A stretch of DNA of 9,387 nucleotides from Paraprevotella sp. (GTDB lineage: Bacteria; Bacteroidota; Bacteroidia; Bacteroidales; Bacteroidaceae): contig JAJPYK010000010.1 in assembly GCA_021205005.1 (NCBI GenBank), positions 1 to 9,387 on the forward strand, read 5' to 3'. This document shows, piece by piece, positions 1 to 7,142 of the stretch. The position numbers and the translations under genes are program-made. A model generated the notes under the pieces. The model was not told where the DNA came from, did no database searches, and saw only the letters and a program-made list of their open reading frames with translations. Position 1 is the stretch's first letter. Every line of letters begins with the position of its first letter.

Positions 1-15
1 GCGCAAAGCCGATAC

Positions 16-60
16 AAAAAAGGGGAAAGGACCGTTTCCTGGTCTCTCTCCCCCTTCTTT
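16..60 (-). terminator. Rho-independent terminator of the leftmost minus-strand gene
   Basis: Read on the minus strand, a G-rich arm (60-41) pairs with a C-rich arm (33-16) around a seven-base loop (34-40), with a perfect GACC/GGTC stem top and a few bulges or mismatches lower down. The second arm ends in six Ts (complement of 16-21). It lies about 30 bases past the stop of the minus-strand gene ending at 90, so it most likely ends that transcript. Arms and T-tract are seen directly; function is inferred. Confidence 0.75.
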
Positions 61-89
61 ATCTTATTCACATCGGTATCTTCGAATCA

Positions 90-644
90 TCACCAATCTT
101 CTCCTCCGTCAAATCCGCCCCCTTGCGGGAAACCGTTTCTCTGTCCGCCGAAAGGATTGCCCTCCCGTTCGTCTTTCATCCGTCCGGCATTTCCTCGCCC
201 GCGCGGCATACGCACCGGAGCGAAAATCTTCATCATCTGTTTTGCCGACAAGGTTTTAGAGAACAATTCATAATACTTCTTGTCCACTTCCAGACGGTTA
301 TACAGATCCACCACCTGTTGTGTCTTACGGTCGAACTCGGCTTGGATACGTGCCGCCGCTTCTTCCTCCGTGAGTTCCGTCTCTTTCTTTGCGTCGGTAT
401 CCGTCGCAGGCCTGTCTCCGGCACGATGTTTCATCAGTTCTTGCTGATAAGCCTCATACGTGGTAAGAAACGACGAACGGGAATCGCCTTTCAACTCCAA
501 ATTATCGGCCATTTTCTCGGCTCGTTTTTCTATCATCTGTTCCATGCCGGAGCCGTTTTTTACATTCCCGTCGCTCTGTGCATTCATCACCTTGGGCCAG
601 CCCATGCAAGCCACACAAGTTCCTATTAAAAGTATGTTCTTCAT
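90..644 (-). CDS. Small exported Spy/CpxP-like protein, function unknown
   Basis: The 184-residue product starts with a short signal peptide (residues 1 to about 23, hydrophobic core ILLIGTCVACMG, cleavage probably near NAQ-SD), so it should act in the periplasm. The mature part is charged and predicted helical: MEQMIEKRAEKMADNLEL (34-51), then an ELTEEEAAARIQAEFDRK helix (90-107) and a KKYYELFSKTLSAKQMMKIF helix (122-141). The tail from 146 is rich in Gly, Arg and Pro. This helix-plus-LTxxQ-like layout resembles Bacteroidetes Spy/CpxP-type periplasmic proteins that are often linked to ECF sigma systems, but no sigma factor is visible here. The match is by general pattern, not by diagnostic residues. 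A weak purine-rich site (AAGAGGC) precedes the ATG. The gene follows the DUF5715-like gene by 68 bases, with a palindrome between them, and ends at a strong terminator. Confidence 0.65.
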   Translation of the reverse strand: MKNILLIGTCVACMGWPKVMNAQSDGNVKNGSGMEQMIEKRAEKMADNLELKGDSRSSFLTTYEAYQQELMKHRAGDRPATDTDAKKETELTEEEAAARIQAEFDRKTQQVVDLYNRLEVDKKYYELFSKTLSAKQMMKIFAPVRMPRGRGNAGRMKDEREGNPFGGQRNGFPQGGGFDGGEDW

Positions 645-666
645 TGCCTCTTGTTTTTATGAGTTA

Positions 667-686
667 TGTCCTATAATTATAGGACA
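667..686. promoter_or_regulatory. 20-bp perfect palindrome, candidate operator
   Basis: TGTCCTATAA is followed directly by its exact reverse complement, giving a 20-base dyad with no spacer. It lies 22 bases upstream of the start of the small exported protein and 26 bases past the stop of the gene before it. There is no T-tract on the minus strand after it (the next bases read TAACTCATAAAAAC), and a zero-spacer dyad is a poor hairpin, so a protein-binding operator is more likely than a terminator. The function is inference only. Confidence 0.45.
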
Positions 687-712
687 CCTCGTGCCCCAAA
701 AGGTTTATTCAT

Positions 713-1531
713 TCAACGCACCGTGATGTGAAAACATCCCTGTTTGACCTCATATTTCACATAACACAGCTTCTCGGTACGTAAGTCACGCAACACCTCG
801 GAAAGCACCCATTTCAACGAGTCGTTGCGCACGGCCCTCCTCTCCGGACCGTCGGGCGGACTCACCGTGTTATAGCGATTATAACAAATATCGAAGGTAG
901 TGCCGAAACGGTGACAACTTACCTCGGAGGCATTTCCGTTGAAACGTCGCAGCTTGCGCACGTCATCTTCCGTGCGCAAGACGGAGGTCACGATCAGCGT
1001 GTGCAAAGGGATGTTCTTGACGGCCAAAGAGTCTAAGAAATTACGGCTGATCTTCTGCAAAAGATCGCTGGCACGCGGCACTAAATAAGGAATGGAATAC
1101 GACATGCGTTTGTCCATGGTATAATAAGGATTACTCCCTACATAGACTAACTCTTCTTTACGCAACTCGGCTTCTTTCCGATTCTCGACCGGATTGACGC
1201 CCCATTGCCGGGCGGAAACGATATGTACCTCTTGCAGATCGGGAAAGGTCTGCTTGAAATTGGACATACTGTAAATCCTACTTTTCACGGGATTGCCCTC
1301 CTTGTCCTTAAAACGAGGCACGGAATATGTCGTGCGTAGCCCCATTTTATGGTTGGCTTTCACTGTATCTCGCGGCAGGATCGGCACCTTCCTATTTATA
1401 GAATCCGAAGAAATGGAAGGTGTTTCTTGCGTTGCACGCACCCAATCGGGCTGAGCGCACCGTACAATGGTCAACACACAGACGGCCAAACCTGCCGTTC
1501 CCAAAAATATTTCTTTCTTGAGCTTCCTCAA
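713..1531 (-). CDS. Exported DUF5715-like protein with an M15 peptidase-like zinc site
   Basis: The probable product is 272 residues: a basic N-terminus (LRKLKKE), a hydrophobic segment (IFLGTAGLAVCVLTIV) serving as signal peptide or anchor, and a periplasmic domain. The C-terminal third has TSVLRT, then SCHRFGTTFDI (codons near 915-885), and ends in GCFHITVR. This matches the S-x-H-x2-G-x3-D motif and the late W/F-H motif of M15/VanY-type D-Ala-D-Ala carboxypeptidases, whose His, Asp and His ligands bind zinc. Bacteroidetes proteins of this kind are usually called DUF5715; activity on peptidoglycan is inferred. The open frame extends upstream to an ATG at 1633, but that overlaps phoH and gives a poor N-terminus. 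A TATCTTTG box at 1562-1555 would start transcription near 1551, which excludes both that ATG and the GTG at 1555. I therefore prefer the TTG at 1531, preceded by an A-rich leader. Confidence 0.75.
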   Translation of the reverse strand: MRKLKKEIFLGTAGLAVCVLTIVRCAQPDWVRATQETPSISSDSINRKVPILPRDTVKANHKMGLRTTYSVPRFKDKEGNPVKSRIYSMSNFKQTFPDLQEVHIVSARQWGVNPVENRKEAELRKEELVYVGSNPYYTMDKRMSYSIPYLVPRASDLLQKISRNFLDSLAVKNIPLHTLIVTSVLRTEDDVRKLRRFNGNASEVSCHRFGTTFDICYNRYNTVSPPDGPERRAVRNDSLKWVLSEVLRDLRTEKLCYVKYEVKQGCFHITVR

Positions 1532-1554
1532 AGCTTTTTTCTTATTTGACTCCA

Positions 1555-1585
1555 CAAAGATACGGAAAACATAGCGAAATCGAAA
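1555..1585 (-). promoter_or_regulatory. Bacteroidetes-type promoter for the minus-strand pair
   Basis: On the minus strand TTTC (1585-1582) is followed after 19 bases by TATCTTTG (1562-1555). The established Bacteroides sigma-ABfr consensus is TTTG, 19-21 bases, then TAnnTTTG, so the -7 box is perfect and the -33 box has one mismatch. Transcription should begin a few bases after the box, near 1551. This bears on the start-codon choice of the DUF5715-like gene. Confidence 0.6.
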
Positions 1586-1594
1586 CTTAATGCT

Positions 1595-1602
1595 TAAATT
1601 TG
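1595..1602 (+). promoter_or_regulatory. -7 box of a promoter for the phoH-purM operon
   Basis: TAAATTTG matches TAnnTTTG exactly and lies 17 bases before the phoH ATG, which gives a leader of roughly a dozen bases. No good TTTG is found 19-21 bases upstream (that position reads around CATAGC), so strength is uncertain and an activator may be needed. It is back to back with the minus-strand promoter: the predicted start points are only about 55 bp apart, and the minus -33 box falls between the two -7 boxes. Confidence 0.45.
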
Positions 1603-1618
1603 CGGCAAATTTAAATGA

Positions 1619-2635
1619 ATGATAGAAAAGCATATTGTATTAGAGGACGTAGACCCTGTCGTTTTTTACGGAGTGAATAACATCAACATTCAAATGATTA
1701 AGGCGCTCTATCCCAAATTACGCATCGTGGCTCGCGGAAATGTAATTAAAGTCATGGGGGATGAAGAAGAGATGTGCGCCTTCGAAGAAAGCGTCATCGC
1801 CCTCGAAAAACATTGCGTAAAATACAATTGTCTGAAGGAAGAAGACATTTTGGATATCGTCAAAGGAAAGAAGCCTCAAAAGGAAACCGCAGAAGGTGTC
1901 ATCGTATACAGTGTGAACGGGAAACCCATCACGGCGCGCAGCGAGAACCAGCAGGAAATCGTCAAGGCTTATGAAAAGAACGATATGATTTTCGCCATCG
2001 GTCCGGCCGGCTCCGGAAAGACTTATACCAGTATAGCCTTAGCCGTAAAATCATTGAAGAACAAAGAAATACGAAGAATCATTCTCAGCCGTCCAGCCGT
2101 AGAGGCCGGTGAAAAATTAGGGTATCTTCCCGGCGATATGAAAGAGAAAATAGATCCGTATCTCCAACCGCTTTATGACGCATTGGAAGATATGATCCCT
2201 ACGGTTAAATTACAGGAAATGATGGAGCAGGATGTCATCCAGATTGCCCCGCTGGCTTTCATGCGCGGACGTACATTGAATGATGCCGTGGTCATATTGG
2301 ACGAAGCGCAAAACACGACTACGGCACAAATCAAGATGTTTCTGACCCGAATGGGAATGAACACCAAAATGATCGTTACGGGCGATATGACGCAAATCGA
2401 CCTTCCACCTTCCCAACGTTCCGGATTAGTAGAAGCCACTTCTATATTAAAAGGTGTGGAAGGCATAGCGTTCATCCACATGAATAAAAAAGATATCGTA
2501 CGCCACAAATTGGTCACTCGTATTGTAGAGGCCTATGAAAAGTATGACCAACAAAACGCGCACTCCCAGCATAAAAGAAAAATGACCGAAGAAGAAACGG
2601 TTCTCACTGACAGGGTCGGAGCGGACAAGCATTAA
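1619..2635 (+). CDS. phoH: PhoH family (YbeZ/PhoL-type) ATPase
   Basis: The 338-residue product is a cytoplasmic P-loop ATPase. An N-terminal KH-like region (about 1-75, including [20 protein letters not shown]) suggests RNA contact. The ATPase core has Walker A GPAGSGKT (128-135), the family block [17 protein letters not shown] (157-173), Walker [10 protein letters not shown] (224-232) and [10 protein letters not shown] (254-263). Size and layout fit the YbeZ/PhoL branch, which in other bacteria works with the RNase YbeY in ribosome and rRNA maturation; there is no PIN or Nudix domain, and ybeY is not in this window. The last 28 residues are a charged low-complexity tail. It is the first gene of the plus-strand operon, with purC 64 bases downstream and no terminator between them. 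The exact cellular role in Bacteroidales is inferred. Confidence 0.93.
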   Translation: MIEKHIVLEDVDPVVFYGVNNINIQMIKALYPKLRIVARGNVIKVMGDEEEMCAFEESVIALEKHCVKYNCLKEEDILDIVKGKKPQKETAEGVIVYSVNGKPITARSENQQEIVKAYEKNDMIFAIGPAGSGKTYTSIALAVKSLKNKEIRRIILSRPAVEAGEKLGYLPGDMKEKIDPYLQPLYDALEDMIPTVKLQEMMEQDVIQIAPLAFMRGRTLNDAVVILDEAQNTTTAQIKMFLTRMGMNTKMIVTGDMTQIDLPPSQRSGLVEATSILKGVEGIAFIHMNKKDIVRHKLVTRIVEAYEKYDQQNAHSQHKRKMTEEETVLTDRVGADKH

Positions 2636-2699
2636 CCGCTGCCGGCACGAACTATCGGCCATATCCCAAAAGATTTCTCATTCTCAAAACGAAATAAAA

Positions 2700-3647
2700 A
2701 TGAAAACTTTAACTCAAACTCATTTTAACTTCCCGGGACAGACGAACGTCTATCACGGCAAAGTGCGCGACGTATATACGATTAACGACGAACTAATGGT
2801 CATGGTGGCTACCGACCGTGTCTCCGCTTTCGACGTCATCCTGCCCAAAGGCATTCCTTTCAAAGGGCAAGTCTTGAACCAGATCGCCGCAAAATTCCTC
2901 GATGCCACAAGCAACATCGTACCGAACTGGAAATTGGCCACCCCCGATCCTATGGTCACCGTCGGCCTGAAATGCGAAGGATTCCGCGTAGAAATGATCA
3001 TCCGCGGTTATCTGACCGGTTCTGCCTGGCGTGAATATAAAAACGGTTGCCGCGAAATCTGCGGTGTGACATTGCCTGATGGAATGAAAGAAAATCAAAA
3101 GTTCCCCAGTCCCATCATCACTCCGACCACCAAGGCAGAAGCCGGACATGATGAAAACATATCGAAAGAGGAAATCATCGCCCAAGGCCTCGTGAGCAAA
3201 GAGGACTATGAGCTGATGGAGAAGTATACGTATGCGCTTTTCGCACGCGGCACAGAAATGGCAGCTCAAAAAGGTCTGATTCTGGTAGATACCAAGTATG
3301 AATTCGGGAAGAAAGACGGGAAAGTCTACCTGATCGACGAAATACATACTCCGGACTCCAGCCGTTACTTCTACGCAGACGGGTATGAAGAAAAGTTTGA
3401 AAAAGGCGAGCCGCAAAAACAGCTCTCCAAAGAATTCGTGCGCCAATGGCTGATCGACCATAATTTCATGGGACAAAAAGGACAGCAAGTGCCGGAAATG
3501 ACAGAAGAATACGTAAACAGCGTATCTGACCGGTACATCGAACTGTATGAACACATCGTAGGCGAGAAATTCCGTAAGGCCGACGAACATGATGATTTGG
3601 CCTCACGCATCGAAAAGAACGTTTGCGAATACTTGAACAAAAAGTAA
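2700..3647 (+). CDS. purC: SAICAR synthetase (phosphoribosylaminoimidazole-succinocarboxamide synthase)
   Basis: This enzyme joins CAIR and aspartate, using ATP, to form SAICAR in de novo purine synthesis in the cytoplasm. All expected landmarks are present in the 315 residues: the nucleotide-binding GKVRDVY (20-26), TDRVSAFDV (38-46), [13 protein letters not shown] (98-110), the family signature [11 protein letters not shown] (193-203) and [12 protein letters not shown] (213-224). It is longer than the roughly 240-residue enterobacterial enzyme and closer to the yeast Ade1 size, as is usual in Bacteroidetes. The gene follows phoH after 64 bases, with an A-rich stretch (ACGAAATAAAA) before the ATG, and precedes menG by 9 bases. 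No purine riboswitch or PurR-like site was seen upstream. The last purine gene of the operon is the purM homologue at its far end. Confidence 0.96.
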   Translation: MKTLTQTHFNFPGQTNVYHGKVRDVYTINDELMVMVATDRVSAFDVILPKGIPFKGQVLNQIAAKFLDATSNIVPNWKLATPDPMVTVGLKCEGFRVEMIIRGYLTGSAWREYKNGCREICGVTLPDGMKENQKFPSPIITPTTKAEAGHDENISKEEIIAQGLVSKEDYELMEKYTYALFARGTEMAAQKGLILVDTKYEFGKKDGKVYLIDEIHTPDSSRYFYADGYEEKFEKGEPQKQLSKEFVRQWLIDHNFMGQKGQQVPEMTEEYVNSVSDRYIELYEHIVGEKFRKADEHDDLASRIEKNVCEYLNKK

Positions 3648-3656
3648 ACCCGAACG

Positions 3657-4391
3657 GTGTACGAACAGGAAAAGATAAAGCCCTATCACAGTCACGAGCA
3701 TAAGCGTGAGCAAGTGGAACGAATGTTCGACAGCATAGCTCACTCTTATGACCTGTTGAACCATTTCCTGTCATTGGGCATTGATAAAAGTTGGCGACGT
3801 ACCGCCATCGACTCTCTGTCGCCTTTCCGCCCGCAGCAGATGCTCGACATCGCTACGGGCACGGGCGACTTTGCCATTTTATCGGCCCGACGTCTGCATC
3901 CGGAATCCATTATCGGAGCCGATATTTCGGAGGGTATGATGCAAATCGGACGTAAAAAAGTAGAGGAAATGGGCCTGAACGACGTTATCCGTTTCCAGCG
4001 TGAGGATTGCGGTTCTTTGTCGTTTCCGGATAATACATTCGACGCCGTAACCGTTGCCTACGGCGTACGGAACTTCGAGAACCTGGATCAAGGACTACGG
4101 GAGATTCACCGGGTACTGAAGCCCGGAGGACATTTACTGATCATCGAACTGAGTTCACCCCGCCATTTTCCGATAAAACAGGTTTTCTCCATTTATGCCC
4201 GGATTGTCATGCCTTCCATCGGGCGACTCATATCCAAGGATCACAGCGCCTATACTTACCTGCCTGCCACCATGGCTGCTTTTCCCCAGGGAGAGGTCAT
4301 GCAAGGCATATTGAAAAAGGCTGGTTTCAATGAAGTTCGTTTCAAACGCTTCACATTCGGAATCAGTACCATGTATCTTGCTAAAAAATAA
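3657..4391 (+). CDS. menG: Demethylmenaquinone methyltransferase (UbiE/MenG)
   Basis: The 244-residue product is an S-adenosylmethionine-dependent C-methyltransferase that turns demethylmenaquinone into menaquinone, the respiratory quinone of anaerobic Bacteroidales. It carries the UbiE signature [16 protein letters not shown] (31-46), the SAM-binding motif [11 protein letters not shown] (63-72), the acidic GADIS strand end (87-91), AYGVRNF (134-140), RVLKPGG (152-158) and the C-terminal [14 protein letters not shown] block (197-210). The start is a GTG. I keep it because the segment [10 protein letters not shown] just after it resembles the N-terminus I remember from Bacteroides homologues, and the next ATG (3724) would cut into the conserved helix. 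It is nine bases from purC and ten from aroE, so it is almost certainly co-transcribed. In a menaquinone-only lineage menG is the better symbol than ubiE. Confidence 0.94.
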   Translation: MYEQEKIKPYHSHEHKREQVERMFDSIAHSYDLLNHFLSLGIDKSWRRTAIDSLSPFRPQQMLDIATGTGDFAILSARRLHPESIIGADISEGMMQIGRKKVEEMGLNDVIRFQREDCGSLSFPDNTFDAVTVAYGVRNFENLDQGLREIHRVLKPGGHLLIIELSSPRHFPIKQVFSIYARIVMPSIGRLISKDHSAYTYLPATMAAFPQGEVMQGILKKAGFNEVRFKRFTFGISTMYLAKK

Positions 4392-4399
4392 TATCTTTG
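4392..4399 (+). promoter_or_regulatory. Possible internal -7 promoter box before aroE
   Basis: TATCTTTG is an exact TAnnTTTG match in the ten-base gap between menG and aroE, and is the same octamer as in the minus-strand promoter near 1560. It has no TTTG at the proper distance upstream, and the ATG begins only three bases after it, so a transcript from it would be leaderless or nearly so. It may be chance. Confidence 0.25.
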
Positions 4400-4401
4400 T
4401 T

Positions 4402-5148
4402 ATGGAAAAATATGGTTTAGTCGGTTATCCTTTAGGACATTCCTTTTCACGCGACTTCTTCAACGAGAAGTTCGCGAATGAAAAGATTGATGCCGAATTC
4501 GTCAATTTCGAGATACCTTCCATTGATAGCTTTCCCGATATACTCGCCGAAAATACCAATCTTCGCGGATTGAACGTCACGATCCCTTATAAAGAGAAAA
4601 TCATCTCTTATATGGATGAACTCAACGAAGATGCCCGTCGCATCGGAGCTGTCAACGTAGTCAGAATCACGAACCATAAGGGAAAACTCTACTTGAAAGG
4701 ATTTAATTCCGACATCATCGGCTTCACGCGATCCATCGAACCGTTATTGACTCCCACCCAACGCAAAGCCTTGATCTTGGGCTCAGGCGGAGCGTCGAAA
4801 GCGGTATACCACGGTTTACAGAAACTGGGACTGGAGAGTACGTTCGTCAGTCGCCATCCACAAAAAGACATGCTTTCTTACGATCAGCTCTATCCGGAAA
4901 TCATCGCCGAATATAAGGTCATCGTAAATTGTACCCCCGTCGGCATGTTTCCCCATACGAACGAATGTCCGGATCTGCCATACGAATTTATCGGAAGCGA
5001 CCATCTGCTCTACGATCTGATTTATAATCCGGAAGAAACGCTGTTCTTAAAGAAAGGACGCGAACAAGGAACCATCATTAAAAACGGTTTGGAGATGTTG
5101 CTCCTTCAAGCCTATGCAGGCTGGGATTATTGGCATAGCGAAGACTAA
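4402..5148 (+). CDS. aroE: Shikimate 5-dehydrogenase
   Basis: The enzyme reduces 3-dehydroshikimate to shikimate with NADPH, on the way to chorismate, which feeds aromatic amino acids and menaquinone (a link to menG just upstream). From the ATG at 4402 it has 248 residues, a usual Bacteroidetes length. Visible landmarks are the shikimate-binding GYPLGHSFS (8-16), the catalytic lysine K64 in NVTIPYKEK, N85 in GAVN, D104 in NSDIIGF, the NADP loop GSGGAS (127-132), NCTPVGM (176-182) and the C-terminal NGLEMLLLQA (228-237). An in-frame ATG at 4330 would add 24 residues but lies within menG and gives no homology-like sequence, so it was rejected. A TATCTTTG box sits three bases before the chosen ATG. 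The gap to the hydrolase gene is two bases. Confidence 0.95.
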   Translation: MEKYGLVGYPLGHSFSRDFFNEKFANEKIDAEFVNFEIPSIDSFPDILAENTNLRGLNVTIPYKEKIISYMDELNEDARRIGAVNVVRITNHKGKLYLKGFNSDIIGFTRSIEPLLTPTQRKALILGSGGASKAVYHGLQKLGLESTFVSRHPQKDMLSYDQLYPEIIAEYKVIVNCTPVGMFPHTNECPDLPYEFIGSDHLLYDLIYNPEETLFLKKGREQGTIIKNGLEMLLLQAYAGWDYWHSED

Positions 5149-5150
5149 AC

Positions 5151-6179
5151 ATGAAGCAGAAGACAAAAAGGAAAAGACGAAAAGGATGGTTTGTCTTAGC
5201 TGCACTTCTGGCCATGTTCATCGGACCCACATGTTATCTGCAATGGTATGCACTGAAAGCCGAAGGTAACAAACGTGGAAAAAATATAGAAGCGTCCTAT
5301 GCTTTTATGTATAAGCATTACCCATTTTTAGTCCATTGGGTGGACAGCCTGAAACAAGCGGATGCCTTGCGCGATACGTTTATCCGTGCCGATGACGGGA
5401 CAAAGTTGCACGCTCTCTATCTCTATGCCGATACGGCGACTGCCTGTACGGCCATTGCCGTACACGGGTATACGGACAATGCCATCGGCATGCTTCATAT
5501 CGCTTATCTCTATAATCATGACCTGCATTACAATGTTCTCCTACCCGATTTACGCTTTTCGGGACTCAGCGGAGGCAACCACATCCAAATGGAATGGAAT
5601 GATCGTAAGGACGTACTTCGCTGGATGCAAGTAGCCAATAAACTGTTTGCTCCCGATTCGATGACGAACATGGTGGTACATGGCATCTCGATGGGAGCCG
5701 CCACAACGGTAAATGTCAGCGGAGAAAAACTTCCTCCTTACGTACATTGTGTCATAGAAGACTGCGGATACACCAGCGTGTGGGATGAATATACTGATCA
5801 ACTGAAAAAGCAATTCAACTTGCCGGCCTTTCCCATCCTGTATATAACCAGTTGGGCCACAGATCTGCGCTACGGCTGGAACTTCAAAGAGGCGTCTCCA
5901 TTGGAGCAAGTGAAAAAGTGTCGTCTTCCCATGCTGTTCATTCATGGAACAAAAGATACTTTCGTTCCGACCTGGATGGGTGACAGTCTATATGCAGCAA
6001 AACCTGGCATTAAGTCATACTGGCGCGTTCCCGGAGTTACCCATGCGGTTTCTTATCTAAAATATCCTAAAGATTACACGGAAAGAGTAAAAAGATTCGT
6101 CGAACAGTATAATGTTCCAAAAGTTATGAATAACTTGCCCCGAAAAGTAAACGTCCCCCAATATGAAGAAAGCATTTAG
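5151..6179 (+). CDS. Membrane-anchored alpha/beta hydrolase, substrate unknown
   Basis: The 342-residue product begins with a very basic stretch (KQKTKRKRRKG) and one hydrophobic helix (about 13-32, WFVLAALLAMFIGPTCYLQW), so it is probably an inner-membrane-anchored or exported enzyme with its catalytic domain in the periplasm. The fold landmarks are the oxyanion-region HGYTD (105-109), the nucleophile elbow GISMG with Ser180, the acid Asp269 in HGTKD and the base His298 in GVTHAVSY, so the triad is complete. This fits the COG1073-like serine hydrolase group found in many Bacteroidales; whether it is an esterase, thioesterase or peptidase cannot be told. It follows aroE by two bases and its end overlaps the signal-peptide start codon of the next gene by 17 bases, indicating translational coupling. 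The last 20 residues past the fold look unstructured. Confidence 0.88.
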   Translation: MKQKTKRKRRKGWFVLAALLAMFIGPTCYLQWYALKAEGNKRGKNIEASYAFMYKHYPFLVHWVDSLKQADALRDTFIRADDGTKLHALYLYADTATACTAIAVHGYTDNAIGMLHIAYLYNHDLHYNVLLPDLRFSGLSGGNHIQMEWNDRKDVLRWMQVANKLFAPDSMTNMVVHGISMGAATTVNVSGEKLPPYVHCVIEDCGYTSVWDEYTDQLKKQFNLPAFPILYITSWATDLRYGWNFKEASPLEQVKKCRLPMLFIHGTKDTFVPTWMGDSLYAAKPGIKSYWRVPGVTHAVSYLKYPKDYTERVKRFVEQYNVPKVMNNLPRKVNVPQYEESI

Positions 6180-6249
6180 CCTGATTCTGTTGTTCCTGAT
6201 ATGCTTAGGGAACATGCAGATGACGTATGCATCGACTTATACACCGTAA
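6163..6249 (+). pseudogene. Severed signal-peptide segment of the TPM-domain gene
   Basis: An ATG at 6163 opens a 28-codon frame with a textbook signal peptide: KK, then the hydrophobic AFSLILLFLICLG, then MTYASTYTP, with likely cleavage at TYA-ST. It ends at TAA (6247-6249). The next codons, AATCTGCGT ATG, continue in the same frame into the TPM-domain protein, with no shift needed. In the homologues I recall, this junction reads like YTVKN or YTVEN, so the TAA would replace a Lys or Glu codon by a single base change. The start overlaps the end of the hydrolase gene, a normal operon junction, which supports 6163 as the ancestral start. Frame and stop are seen directly; the broken-gene reading is inference, and a sequence error is possible. 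Confidence 0.7.
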
Positions 6250-6258
6250 AATCTGCGT

Positions 6259-7089
6259 ATGGAATATTTACAGGAAAAGACCCGTCATGTGTGCAAACCG
6301 GCCGGCATCATTTCCCCTGAGACCGTACAACAAATGGACAGTATGCTCTATCGATTGGAACATGATAAAGGCGTCCAGTCTGTCGTTGCCGTAGTAGAAA
6401 ATATAGAAGGAGGAGACTGCTACGACTTTGCCCTTACACTCGGCAACAAACTTGGGGTGGGCAACCGGCAAAATACGGGATTGATCATCCTGCTTTCCAC
6501 GCAAGACCGTTGTTATCAGATTCTGACGGGAGAAGGTCTGGAAGGCACATTGCCCGATGCAATCTGTCGCCGCATCGAAAACCGCAAGATGATCCCCTAT
6601 CTCAAAACCGGAGATTGGAATAACGCCATGCTACAAACGGTGGCTACAGTCTGCGGCGTAATACGAGGAGATGATTCGCTGCTGAATGCAGGAAACGGAA
6701 ACAATGACCGCAACGACTCCGATTATAGTTTCGTGTGGATTATTCTGGCTCTCATCGTGACAGGCGGATTCATTTCGTGGCGGTCCAACCGCAAACGCAA
6801 TACTTGCCCAAAATGCGGTGCATATCCGATGCAACGTGTCGACTCCCGTATACAAATAGATCGTATTCAAGGGGTGGAGCACCATCAGGAGATGTATCGT
6901 TGTCCCAAATGCGGCCACACGGAATGCCGGTCACACGACGAACCGTTTGACAACGGTGCCGGCTTCGGAGAATTTCCTCCCATCATCGGACCGTTTCGCG
7001 GTTTTGGAGGAGGCTCGGGAGGAGGTTTCAGCGGAGGCAGCTTCGGCGGGGGGAGTTTTGGCGGAGGCGGTTCAGGCGGCCGTTTCTAA
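6259..7089 (+). CDS. TPM-domain membrane protein lacking its signal peptide
   Basis: The open part codes for 276 residues. Residues about 14-137 form a TPM (YgcG/Psb32-type) domain: GIISPETVQQMDSMLYRLEH, SVVAVVENIEGGDCYDFALT, LGNKLGVGNRQNTGLIILLS and GEGLEGTLPDAICRRI. One transmembrane helix follows (157-174, SFVWIILALIVTGGFISW), then the basic RSNRKR, a zinc-ribbon-like CPKC...CPKC (183-218) and a Gly/Ser/Phe-rich tail (249-276). In the normal family the TPM domain is outside and the ribbon inside, which requires the signal peptide encoded at 6163-6246. An in-frame TAA now cuts that off; the ATG at 6259 lies nine bases past it, so reinitiation is possible, but the product would lack its export signal. 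It sits directly before lemA, a common partnership. TPM proteins have been linked to membrane quality control and photosystem repair elsewhere; the role here is unknown. Confidence 0.85.
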   Translation: MEYLQEKTRHVCKPAGIISPETVQQMDSMLYRLEHDKGVQSVVAVVENIEGGDCYDFALTLGNKLGVGNRQNTGLIILLSTQDRCYQILTGEGLEGTLPDAICRRIENRKMIPYLKTGDWNNAMLQTVATVCGVIRGDDSLLNAGNGNNDRNDSDYSFVWIILALIVTGGFISWRSNRKRNTCPKCGAYPMQRVDSRIQIDRIQGVEHHQEMYRCPKCGHTECRSHDEPFDNGAGFGEFPPIIGPFRGFGGGSGGGFSGGSFGGGSFGGGGSGGRF

Positions 7090-7142
7090 TATGTCACAAA
7101 CAAACAGCAACATTACATACCTATTTTATATATTATAAGACA

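Noticed and set aside
123..629. A 168-codon plus-strand frame opposite the Spy/CpxP-like gene
   Set aside because: The minus-strand frame has a proper signal peptide, helical core and terminator; this one has neither domain nor plausible start site.
1532..1633. N-terminal extension of the DUF5715-like protein to the ATG at 1633
   Set aside because: It would overlap phoH, cross both promoter boxes and bury the signal peptide behind 34 aromatic- and basic-rich residues.
2636..2699. Possible regulatory RNA between phoH and purC
   Set aside because: The 64-base gap has no stable hairpin, T-tract or purine-riboswitch core visible.
2793..3590. A 265-codon open frame on the minus strand, opposite purC
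   Set aside because: It lies wholly within purC, shows no motif or start context, and its Phe/His/Val-rich composition is typical of an antisense shadow.
4330..4401. Upstream ATG for aroE
   Set aside because: It overlaps menG by 62 bases and adds 24 residues unlike any AroE N-terminus; the ATG at 4402 begins right at the conserved EKYGLVGYPLGHS.
6247..6249. Stop-codon reassignment or programmed recoding at the TAA
   Set aside because: Most intact genes in the plus-strand operon end in TAA read as stop, and no stem-loop or slippery sequence typical of recoding follows; nonsense mutation or sequence error is simpler.
6183..7138. tRNA, rRNA or other RNA genes in the window
   Set aside because: No cloverleaf, CCA end or rRNA-like stretch was recognised here or elsewhere in the window; coding sequence explains nearly everything.
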